A stretch of 64,000 nt of DNA from Diprion similis (lineage: Eukaryota > Arthropoda > Insecta > Hymenoptera > Diprionidae): the NCBI RefSeq assembly GCF_021155765.1, contig NC_060114.1, positions 19,822,501 to 19,886,500 on the forward strand, given 5' to 3'. The notes beneath the pieces were generated by a model that saw nothing but the letters and a program-made list of their open reading frames with translations, searched no databases and was not told the origin of the DNA. The stretch's first letter is position 1. Each line of letters starts with the position of its first letter. This document shows, in pieces, positions 27,842-39,707 of this stretch. The translations under genes were made by a program, and so were the position numbers.

Positions 27842-28202
27842 GCCATAATTAGGTACCAGAAAACAAACAAAGAAAATGGAGCGACCACGCGACTATTTTT
27901 TGTTTTTTGTTTTCGTTTTTTTCCGTATCACTACATAGAGTCGTTAAAGAACCTGCTGATATTACTCACGTTCTCGCCTGGGCCGCCGAAACCGCCGAGA
28001 TTGTAATCGCCCATCCCACTTCCGCTGTCCTCTCGCGGTGTTCCTGGGCCGCCGTTTGCCGGGCTGTTCTTCATGCCGTCCATTCCGTCACCGTTCAATA
28101 CCGGTCCCATTGTATTGGGACCTATCGGGCCCATCGGCCCGCCTTCGGGACCCCCGCCCATAGAGAAATCCTTGAAAATGCGAAACGAGAAGCACGTGAA
28201 AG

Positions 28203-28235
<33 letters not shown>

Positions 28236-31200
28236 CGAAGATTCGGGGCGCTTCTCGTATTTGGTTCCGGAAAGCAGAGTGAAAAAAAAAAAAAAACAAA
28301 CATCGATGACGTCAGGTTCTGTGTGTCCTGCGAAAATCAACCCCCCCCCCCCCCCCCCCCCCCCGCCACTATTCACATCAACGGAAATACTCGTACGTGC
28401 AACATACATTTTGGATTTTTCTCATTCAGGGTTGATTCGTGGGAAGAAAAAGATAAAAAAAAAAAAAAAAAAAAAAGAACAAAAGAAACTCTTTTTCTCG
28501 ACGCGAAATTCCGACTATACAAATTTCAAAATATAAACAACTAGCGTCTATACAAATATATATTTCGTTTTTTTTTTTTTTTCGGATCACCATCGTGTTG
28601 ATATTATAAGGTAAAAATTTATTAAATTCGAAAATCTGTAAAAATAGGACAACATTTCCAGTCACAAATTGTTCAGACTTTTATACGAACGATTAGAATT
28701 TCGTAAGAATAACCAAACTTTGTGTCTCTTCGTCCTTTGCTACCAAACAAACGTGGAAACAAAAAAGAAAAAAAAAAAAACAAACACAGACAAAAAATCT
28801 AACTTTCCTGACGCTAAATCGACATCTGCTCTGCGGTTTGTCTGAACTTTCGAGAATTATTTCCGGGGAAAATAATCGAGGAGCTTACACCAGGCATGTT
28901 TCCTCCTGGTACGGGTTTCATCATGGTGTACATATTTTCACCACCGCTGTTACTGCTGTCTTGCGGACTCGGCATTATCGGTGTACCGGGTCCCGGGGGA
29001 CCCGATGATCCAGGTGGACCCCCGTAATTTCCAGGTGACGACGACGAGTAGTTCATCGGCTGTGTAAGTAAGAAATCGTCAGGTGCAGGATGAAAGTTAT
29101 TCAAGATGGCGATATCACAAAGAGGCGATTTCTATGAGGCTGAAGTTAGTAACATCGACGTAACGAAACGTCGGGATAAAAAATCGTCGTTATTAGACTA
29201 TTTTGGAATAATTTTCAAGGAGTTGGCTTTTCAAAATAATAGTATCTTCTGTTTGTAAACTGGTTTACTGAATTCTGGACATTCGTAAGAGTGCGATGTA
29301 GAGATTTTACCTAAATATGCATCGTTCCTAACTTCATCCTCATCGAATTTCGTGTTCGACCGGAGAGCAAACCTCTGATATTACGTTGAACATCAAAACA
29401 AGGAGATTAGAACTTTTAGTGCTTAGTTGCTTAGAATGGAAGACTCATTTCAATATTAGTACATTCCGATTTTTTCAATATTCATGAAAATCGTACAGAT
29501 TCGCGTAATTCACGCGACATAACCTCAATTTTTAGCCTCGAAACTGAATATCCTTTCAAACCATTTCGTGTATCTTACATGTTTTCCGAAAAGATTTAGA
29601 ATCTTAGCTAGTGAGCTTACATTCTCGGTGGTACCTACTTTTCAAAAACACGTTTAATATTTGAAATAAATCTACCGAGATTAGTTCTTTGGTTAGATCC
29701 TGCAGTGTTAAAATCACAGTGTCGATATTTTTTCTTTTACAGTATTTAACCGATGACTTCTTTTTCGTTTGTTTATTTGTCGTTTTTTTATTAAACACAT
29801 ATTGCTTTACCGTATTTGAACTTTATTTACTTAGATTGAACTTGTTCGGTATTTACTTCGTGATTTATTCTTTTGGACATTGTTTTGACTGGATTACACA
29901 CCAGATGCACGGTTAAAGAGGTTAGTTGACCAAGAATCGAAAACTTCTGTTAACTTTACTGCGAGACAGTCGTGCATTCAGTATTTATCGAATTGTCGTA
30001 TTCAATGTTGTGATAAAAAATACCAAAATTATAAATAAAATTTTATTGTTCGTATCAAGTTGCTTAAGATTTCTCAAAATTATATCTCATAGATTCATTC
30101 TATGTATTTCACTTCATTTAGAGCAAGCTCATTTTGTTCTGCAGTCTATTTCTTACCAAGAAAAAGTGAAAAAAAAAAAATGTGTTTCAGTGAATTCGAA
30201 TCTGCAAGATTTTTAACCATTTTCGATCCATTCAAAACTAAATATCGATATATCAAAGCTTTTGCTTATAACACCGAAATTTTTTTTCGCAGCTTATTAA
30301 TACAATAAAAATTTGATAAATTATTATCAACGGAAAACCGTCTCGTATTAAAATTAGTAGAAAGTATGAATTTTTAATCAAAATTCTTCCTCCGAGAAAA
30401 AAGTTTGTCGACAGGCGATTTGGCCGTCTAATTTACCGTTGACGTGTTCGGCTGCCACTGCGGCCTTCCACCTGGCCCAGCCATGCTCATTGGTGGCATT
30501 CCGGGACCGCCAGGACCTCCTGGGCCCAAACTGCTGTTTGGCGGTGGGCCTCGCATGCTGGGTCCGTAGCTTCCGGGTCCCATGGGCCCCATTCCAGGAC
30601 CGCGAGGTGGGTTCATTCGCGGATTCATCGGATTCATGCCTGGAGGTCCTAAGTAGAAACGAGGAACTTGATGAAAACGGTAGGCGATAAATTGTCGTAT
30701 GTAACAATTTGTATACAAATTATATACACATTTATATATATATATATATATATAGATATATATATATAGATAGATATATATATATTGAAAATATATATGA
30801 GGACTGCAACGTAGGGCTAATTTTGTTATATACGATAGGCATATGCGTATAGGTATACACATAGGTATTACGTGTGCGCAGAACGTAACGACAAGATTTT
30901 TGTCAATTATTTTTTTTTTCATTTTCTTGAGCCAAGTAGTCAGGTAGCAAGAAGGGAATTAATAACTTGACCCCGAAATTCGCGTGTAGTGGATTGCAAA
31001 AACATTACACTTGCCGATAAAGTCAAAGTTTGTAGTTTCAGAATTTACTTACAGGGTGCCCACAAATTTTTGGGAAAAAAATTTAATGACGTTTCCAGCT
31101 TTTTCTGGACCTAAGATCTAGTTTTCTCTGACATTTTCCCAGTTTTAGTAAGTTACCAAAAGCTAAATCGTTCAGCTCGCCAACTTTATAATCGGTTTAA

Positions 31201-31266
31201 ATTCAATTCAAATTGAGTAAAAATATAACGTAGAAAAAAGTTAATTTCAGGTAATTTGTTTTCTCG

Positions 31267-31316
<50 letters not shown>

Positions 31317-33583
31317 CTTATTACCTCGAAAATTATTTCCGTTTCAGACATTTTGACATTTTCAGTTTTTTCCATGACCAAATTAAAGATTCCCTGACAT
31401 TTCCAGGTTGTGGCCACCCTGACTTATTTTCACAGATTAAAGAACTCTTCTCAAGCATCGTTAAAGCATTTTTTTTTCATTTTCATAGTATTTGGCTGTT
31501 CTGATAATTTCAATCGACGAGTTTAACGCTTAATTTCGTTCTAAAACGTATTATTATGCGTATACCAATACGTGGACACAGGTATAAGTAACGCTAAGAC
31601 TACATCACATTCATTCTACTATATATTAATTATTCTCTTATAAATTAGATGAGGAAGACTGTTGTGTGCAACGTGTGTATGAGAAATAATAATAATAATA
31701 ATCATTTTTTTTTTTTTTATATAAATGTATATCACAGACAGACGGTGCGTTCCGAAATTAGCTCCCAGTGCCGACAACAATCTTTTGTCTCGTTTATGCC
31801 ACCGAGTTGAGGAGTAGCTCTTCTGCCTCTGTCCTAGGGAGTTTCGTTTTAGCGCTGCTAGGTAATTTCGGAACGCACCGCGGAGTGCCGCGTAATTTAA
31901 ACACAGAGAATCGCAACTGTACATGTATGAATAATAATATACATATAATACGAGCGATAAGAGATGGAAGACATAGAATAGAGTTTCAGGACGTACAAGA
32001 TATTACGTATATTTACTCAGAAAAAAGCGATCAACAACTGCAGCAAGAATATTGAATATTTGTTGTTGTTTTTTTTCTATTCTCGGACGTGCGTTTAAAT
32101 CCAATTCTTTTTTCTTATCTGCGCGACTTTGATGTTATTTATTATTATTATTGTTATTATTATTATTACTATTATTATTCTACTTATTCAGGCTTCCATA
32201 TGAGTTTGCCGCTTTGAGACGAATAAAGCAAGTTACGGGTTAGTATGCACGGTGAATTTTATGTACTGTTATCAATTCCATTATACGTTGCAATATCAGG
32301 GTGTCCAGTTATTTGTGAAGAAAACGTAATTCTCCGAGAATTCCAGCTTTTCCAGACAAGAATCGTTATTGATCCAGTTTATTCTCGTGTATACAATAAA
32401 TGAAAAAGAATATTCTATATTTGACTAGAGCACAGCTCATTGTGAGGCAAATTTGTAAGAATTCGTTAGCACGTAAAATTTTTAAGAAATCAGGGTTTGA
32501 TTCATGACCATTGCCTGAAAGTTGAAACGAATTTTATTTATTTTTTTTCCCCAACAAATGGCTGAATTTTTATGAACCTAGGATAAAAATTAGTATATTC
32601 CAGATACAACATGAAATTTCCAGAGATTTCCAGTTTTTTTTTCCAGGGTATATCAAATTCCCAGAGAATTCTCTGATTCAATAATTTCCATGAATACTGG
32701 ACATCCTGAATATTCGATGTATAGGTAATCATAACGACGGAAGATCACTTTTGGATGGTATTCGCGAGGCGTTATCGAGCTAATGAAATTTTCATTCGGT
32801 TAAAATCCACGATCATCACTGTATAAATATAATATAAATTATTATCGACATGTCACGCAATGTGGCAATGCCGTTCATTAATTAATCGTACGTCGTTTAT
32901 GAAATGTATCTAACTTTTTTTTGTCTGAATCGTCTTCGCTTCGTTTTCTCTTTTGACGAAAAGAAGAAGCGAGAAAAAAAAGGGAAAGCTGAAAAAAAAA
33001 GTTTCAAAAAAAAAAAAAAAAAAATTCAAGCTTGATGAAAAGAAATTTATGCAAAAGATAATAAACGTCAACAACGGTTAACAAGAAGACCTACATGCTG
33101 GAGATGAGAATGCCGGAGGCAGAAGCAATGGGGATTTTCGTATTGAAAATAATTCTTTTGTTTCGATTTTGGTGTTTTTTTTTTCTTCATGTTTTTTTGT
33201 TCTTCATCTACCCGTTTTCTACGTATGTACAAGTATTCGATTCGAATACTAGCCTCGTTATGTAAAAAAAAACTCATCCAGAGAGAAAGCCATAGAAAAA
33301 AAAACATACAAAAAATTTTTCCAACTTTCGTTTGTTCTATCCGTAATGTCATTTCAACTATTTTAAAATCCTCATTGCGATTAAAAAACAAAGCTGTGCG
33401 ATTTTCTCCACGTTGGTAAATTGTTTATGTATATTAAATACATGAAGATGTGTACGCATATAAATGCATGCACATACGTTATATATGTGTGTGTGTGTGT
33501 GCGCGTGTGTTTCTGTGTGTATGTGTAATGTAACAAGGAGAGAGAAAGAAAAACGAAACAAACCATAATAATAATAATAATAA

Positions 33584-33630
<47 letters not shown>

Positions 33631-34141
33631 ATAATAATAATAATTAGTAAGGGGAAAAAAGTGAATAAATGAAATATAAATGAGTATAAAGGAAAAAAAA
33701 AAATGATGATGATAATAATAACAATAATAATAATAATAATAATAATATACACAACACATGTATGCGTGTGTATATCGAAAATATAAGGAGAGAAACTAAT
33801 TATGCTTGACTAAGTCATGTGAGTGTGATTTTTGTCGCTGGCTTTGCTTCCTACCTTGCCACCCTACAAACTCTCCAGCTTCGCCTGAGGAACACAAGAG
33901 CACACATTAGTATGGCAAGTAGGTAAAAGGTCAGGTATTGATGATGATAAGCCTAATTACAGAAAAACATGGCGGCGCAGCAGATCATTGATCACAATTA
34001 AACGAATATATATATATTTTGCAATATTAATTTTTTTCAGCGAACGAATCTCTATATCGTTGTCATAAAATTTTTGGAATGTTCAATTGAATTCTGGACT
34101 TTAGAGTGACAATTTTACTCTTGATCTTTGTATAAATTTGC

Positions 34142-34173
<32 letters not shown>

Positions 34174-37100
34174 CAAACAACTTTTATAGTTTACCGAAAC
34201 AAAGGAGGGAGGAAGGGAATGAAAAAAAAAAAAGAAACACAAATAAACAAATCATTCCGGTGAGACGATTTCTCATTTTTTCTTAGAAATTGTTTCAACA
34301 TATTTCAGTTGCGCCGCCTACGGTAATTAGACGATTCAAAAAACCAATCCAACGCCACTCCACGTCACAGCGATGCGAATACACAATTTTTTTTTTTTTT
34401 TTTTTTTCACTTCTCTTTTCTTCTCATTTTCACCTCTCGTTTTTGCTTAGCGCTACTACGATTATAATTATTATCATATTGTTATCGTTAATAATTACTA
34501 ATTATCTCTTGTTTTTTCATCTAATTTCATTTTTTTTCCATTACTTAATTATTGCTGTGTGCGATCGTATTTTTTTTTTTTTTTTTTCTCTTAACATTTC
34601 TTCTACCATTACTTCGTTTTGTATGATTTTTCTTTTCTTTTTTTTTTTTAATTTTTTTGTCCGTTTCATGTACGCTCATGCATCTACGATATCGTTGTCT
34701 TGAAACGGTTCTTCGTTTCATGACGTCACGGAACGAAGAAGAAGAATGTTAAAAAAAAAACCACGAAAAAAGAAAAAAAAAATTTATATACATACGACGA
34801 AAATGAAAAAAAAAAAAAAAAACAACTGCACAATTTGGAAAACTATCGTGAAATTAAAACTCACCTTGTCTTGACGGATCCATGTTATTCGGCATCATTG
34901 GTTGTCCGGGAGGCTGTAGAAGGAGTAGAGAGATAGAATAAAAAATCAATATCTTACGGAGAGAGCCTTTTCCCTCGGCTTTATCATTGTTGTTATTATT
35001 TTTAATATTGTCATTATTTCGTTTTCGATTTAAATAAAATTCCCAACTCACCCCATTGAAATCGTTTGCCATTTGTGGCATGCGAACACTAGGCCGAGGT
35101 CCGGCAGGATATCTTGGTCCCATGAACTGAAAATCGAACATTAATAAGTTAGAAATATTTGGCGGGAATGTTAAGAGATTTGAGAAAAACAACTTGTTCT
35201 CAAATTTTCAAAATATTTTACACACTGTTTAGAAAACAAAATTCTGTAACTCGAATTGAGAATACAAACTCGAATATAATGCACAACAGGTTTGTTTTTT
35301 TTTTTTTTTTTGATTAGAAATTATTTATCTGTAACAACTTGTGTACGCGTGAAAACGGAACGATTAATAAAAAATTGAAAACAAGAATCAAAAACCGTAA
35401 TTGAAAGAAAATCGAATATAGAAGAGCGGGAGGCGGAGGGGGGGGGGGGGCAAAACGGGGTACTTAGGGAAATACTAATCTCTCGAGAACTCAAACACGC
35501 TGAATCTTTTCTTTATTCTTTCTCTTTTTAATTGTAACCAAAGAAAAATAAAAATAATTTTCAGATGTTAGGGGCAGAAAGAGAAAAAAAAATTTTTTGA
35601 AAATTTTTAAAAAATCAAAATAATGCTCAATAATTCTTATAGAAGGCGTTTGTGACTGTTGAAAAAAAAAAAAAACATTCTGAAAAACAACATTTTGGTG
35701 TTAAATTTTATTGGTACACCGTTTTGCTCTCCCCCCTCCCCTCCCCTACACGTCGGTGAACGTGAAGACACGGAACATCGTTACCGTAAATTTCCCCTCA
35801 AAATTTGTTTCTCTTAATTTTCATAACTCGTTGATTTACAATCCGATGATTTGTCCGAGTAAAGTGGAAACCGCGCGTGTGATTTATCATTGTAACTGGG
35901 TTCATTTTTTTCTGTCTGTATTTTTTTTTTTTTTTTTGATCGATGGGGGCAGGGGAAGTATTTTTCGTTAAACTTTGGTTTCATTTTGTTGTCATTCACG
36001 TGTATGTGACATGGATGATGAGTATAAACATAAGTATAACTATATATAGGGTTAATAATTATGCACAAACTGCATGAACGATTAGCACGCGCGATACATT
36101 TAATTATACAGGATTAGTGTACGACAGACAAACCAGAGGGAAGCAAAAACGGTGAATCGATGAAGAGAAGGGGAGACAGAAAAGAATTTAAAAAAAAAAA
36201 ATTAATAACCATACGATAAATGAACGAATTATTTTGCGAATGTTACGATATAAATGATGCGTGAGTGATTTAGAAAATCTTTCATGACGAACATTACAAA
36301 CAACCAGTGCAAAAATTCGTGTGTATATAGGTATATACATATAAAAGAAGAAAGAAAGAAAAAAAAAGGAAAATAACAACAAACAACAAGAGACGAAACA
36401 TAAAAAAAATTGAAAAAAAAAACAAAAAAAAAACAACAACAACAACACTATAGAATAATGGAAGCGGTTAAAAGAGATTTTCTAACACCATACCTTGAGA
36501 ACTTTGCTGTTGAATACTTTTCCCTGTTTTTGAAAGCTCGTTTTTTCGTTTCTCGAGAATGTCCACATGATTTTCGATGATATTACGAATGTGAAAATGG
36601 AAAATGGTCTCTTTAAGTGGAGGCACATCCGAATACAATAGTTTAAAAGTCGACTTTCTTTTTATTCGCGTTTCTGAAAGGTCGAAATATTCAGAATGTT
36701 GTGTATAAAATTGCATGATGAAATCCGAAAAACCGTTTATCGATTATCTCGAAACTACATTTCCGAGTCCGTGACTAGGATATCTCGAAAACCACACGAC
36801 CAATTTTTAACCAAATTTGGACGCAATTTTTTTATACATTTTGTCTCGTTAGCTGCGTATGGTTTTTTTTTTTTTTTAACCAATTTTTTTTATGGTTCTA
36901 AAAAGGTGTTAAATTTAGGCCGGAAAACGAACGTTAGAGTCGAAACATTCATTGTTTCGTTATTATAAAAATAAGAATAAAAATTTTTTTAAATCTCTAC
37001 GCAGCGAACGGCTCAATATATTATATTTCAAAATCACGTTGGAATTTTTTATTTCAGATCAACCGACTGTACAAAATCCTAGGCACCGCAAACCGTGTCA

Positions 37101-38091
37101 GTACGGAACATGTTTTACACTGACAACCGTAACAATGCTACGAGTGGATAAATTTTGATGAAAAAATTACTGAATATACCTGATTGTGTAAGCTTTGAAT
37201 TTGAAAAAAAAAACGGATAGAATCTAACAAATAGTTTTTTAGATAAAAATTGTCCTACTTTTCTAGCCATTTACTCGGATGTGCCCCCTTAAATGGCGAA
37301 TACCTTTCGAAAAATCTTCAGTGATTAGTCCGACGCTATGAACCGATACCAATAATTTATAGATAGAGAAGTTTGTCTATCTGCTTAAAATGATAGTGCC
37401 ATAAAAGAAATTTGATTTCATTGATCACGAACTGATATTTGCCGGAGAAACTATTCATCTGCTTACCTCAAAACCCGTTGATCGCATCATGGATTGTTGA
37501 AAGACTCTTTACGTACACGTAAATCGAGGAAGAGCGACGTGTTTCATTGGTTCAGAGTTTATAGATAAATCGTAGAAAGAAGTGGGAAAAAATTAGCAAA
37601 CAAGCAAACGATCGAAAGTAGGTAAAAAAAAAAAACAAAAACGATCAGGAACCAAAATTTCCGAGATTAAATGAAGCACGTCGACATAACCTCGAATCTT
37701 CGTCTTCGTGAATTTGATCTTTGTTTTCGAGACGTTTATAAATACTAGAGTTTTTAGAGTATAGAATAGGCGGAAGTATAACGACTATGAGGTGGCACAT
37801 GATGCATTATAATACAAGTTAGACACAGAGAAGTGAACGAGAGAAGTGATGAATCGTGTCGAATGAAAGCTTACCTGGGTGGACATCATCTGCGAGTGTG
37901 GGGGCGGGGGTGGCTGGGGGTGCTGAGGAGATGGCTGTGATGAGGGGTGTGTGGGCGGAGATGGTCGCATTGTCGAGTTGTTCTGCAACAAGCAACGCAA
38001 ACAACATGGACATGTAGCGACATTGCGATTTCACAGGCAACAGCTATTTTTTTTTTTTTTTTCTTTTTGAGAGAGAGAGAGATTTGTGGTT

Positions 38092-38170
<79 letters not shown>

Positions 38171-39650
38171 TGTATAAAACTAGTAACAATTATATTATGC
38201 ATCAGGATATTTGATTCAGGGTAGTGACGTAACGAATATAAATTTTCAAGTATTTGCAAATACGAATGCGGGTATACAATTTTGAATCTCGCGCCATTTC
38301 TCTATGACTAAGACTGGAATTTCACGAGCAGCAGAATGTAGCCGCAGTGGCAGCATTTCCCACTATTTAATTAAGCATTCTGATTAGTTGAGTAACCTAA
38401 CCTAACCTAACCTAACCTTAGTCAGCCAATCAGAATGCTTGTATAGTGGGAAATGATGCTGCTGACTAAGGTTAGGTTAGGTTAGGTTAGGTTACTCAAC
38501 TAATCAGAATGCTTGGATGGTGGGAAATGCTGCTACTTTTTGCTGCTCATGAAATTTGAGCCTAACAGTTGACGATTGATTGACTGACATGTACGTCATG
38601 CAAGTCTTCTTCATCTTATTCCGGAAATCGCCGAGCTGATCGAAACTGAGTCGATTGTTTGTTTGATTGTTTAAAGACAAATTGATGAAAGAAATAAATT
38701 ATTTCTGAGGGTAGTGATTCGAACGTGAAGACAAACTTTTACGATAAATGTTCAGTTTTTAAATATTATTTTCACAATTTTTGTAAGCAGAATATGAAGT
38801 GTTAGTGACAATCACATTCGCAAAATACATATCTGCACGTTTTTTGCGAATGCAAATGTCAAGAAATATGCGAATATTCGTTACGTCACTAATTCCGGGT
38901 TACGCTACGTGTATTTAAAACAGAGTTCATCGTCATTCTTATACTTAGCTTTTCTTTTTTTTTTTTTTACATATTTGTAGAATTGATTTTTTTCAAGCAA
39001 TCGGACACAGTAGAAAAAAGATTTCGAATTCAAGCTTGTTCTAAAGATGAACATTTTTTTCATAACCAGTGTCCAGACAAACTAACAAAAATATTAAATC
39101 CAAAAGTAAGGCATTTTTCTTTCATAATCAGACTCCAGTAATTCCAAATCACATTTTTTTCAATGCAGAAAGAATCCGATAAAAGATTTTTTTTATACTC
39201 TTCACGATTCTGTATGATTCAGATGCAGTTTTTTCCTAATATTTTCTATGACCATGAATCAGTAGTTTAAATACACCATATCTGCGCGCCATGAAATATC
39301 GGTACGTCATGGACGTTCAATTGACGAGTGGATACTAACTAATCTACATTTTAGATGCAGGCTCTGACGTTAAATAGGTAAGCCGTATTTTCCGAACCAA
39401 AGGTAAAATTTGTTTCCTCATTTTCCATGCCTGTTTGCTTAGATTTTTTTCTCCACTGACATTTTGCCTTTATTTCATTAAAATTAGAAATTTTACGCAA
39501 TGGTTTTGAATATTTTGGCGTTGAAGAGAACTCTAAACTTTTATAGGGATATTCTAGCATCTAATAACCGACAAAATCTTGCCGGCGTGAAATTCTCCTA
39601 CAGTTTATAGATTAGCTGAGCGTTTAATATAATGAGTATAGAAAAATGAA

Positions 39651-39707
<57 letters not shown>

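Larger units (their letters stand above)
18396..27969. other. Last Ssdp intron (9.6 kb), simple-repeat-rich
   Basis: The intron starts at the GTGAGT donor at 27969 and ends at the TTCGCAG acceptor just before 18395. It has many poly-A/T tracts, TA, CA, AAT, ATT, TTG and CT repeats. No open frame in it looks like protein; most translations are poly-Lys, poly-Phe or repeat-derived. One stretch, 24830-25200, is GC-richer and carries motif matches described separately. Confidence 0.7.
30649..34864. other. Ssdp intron between exons 9 and 10
   Basis: This 4.2-kb intron carries three inverted-repeat elements (31052-31421, 31744-31879, 32297-32708), a 43-base A tract inside the first of them, and a (TAG)n microsatellite at 33584-33630. 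No open frame in it resembles protein. Confidence 0.65.

Noticed and set aside
27907-28536. 209-codon plus-strand frame opposite Ssdp exon 12
   Set aside because: It is the complement of the Pro/Gly-rich Ssdp exon extended through homopolymers.
33358-33759. Minus-strand frame with a long tyrosine run
   Set aside because: Translation of the (TAG)n/(AAT)n microsatellite.
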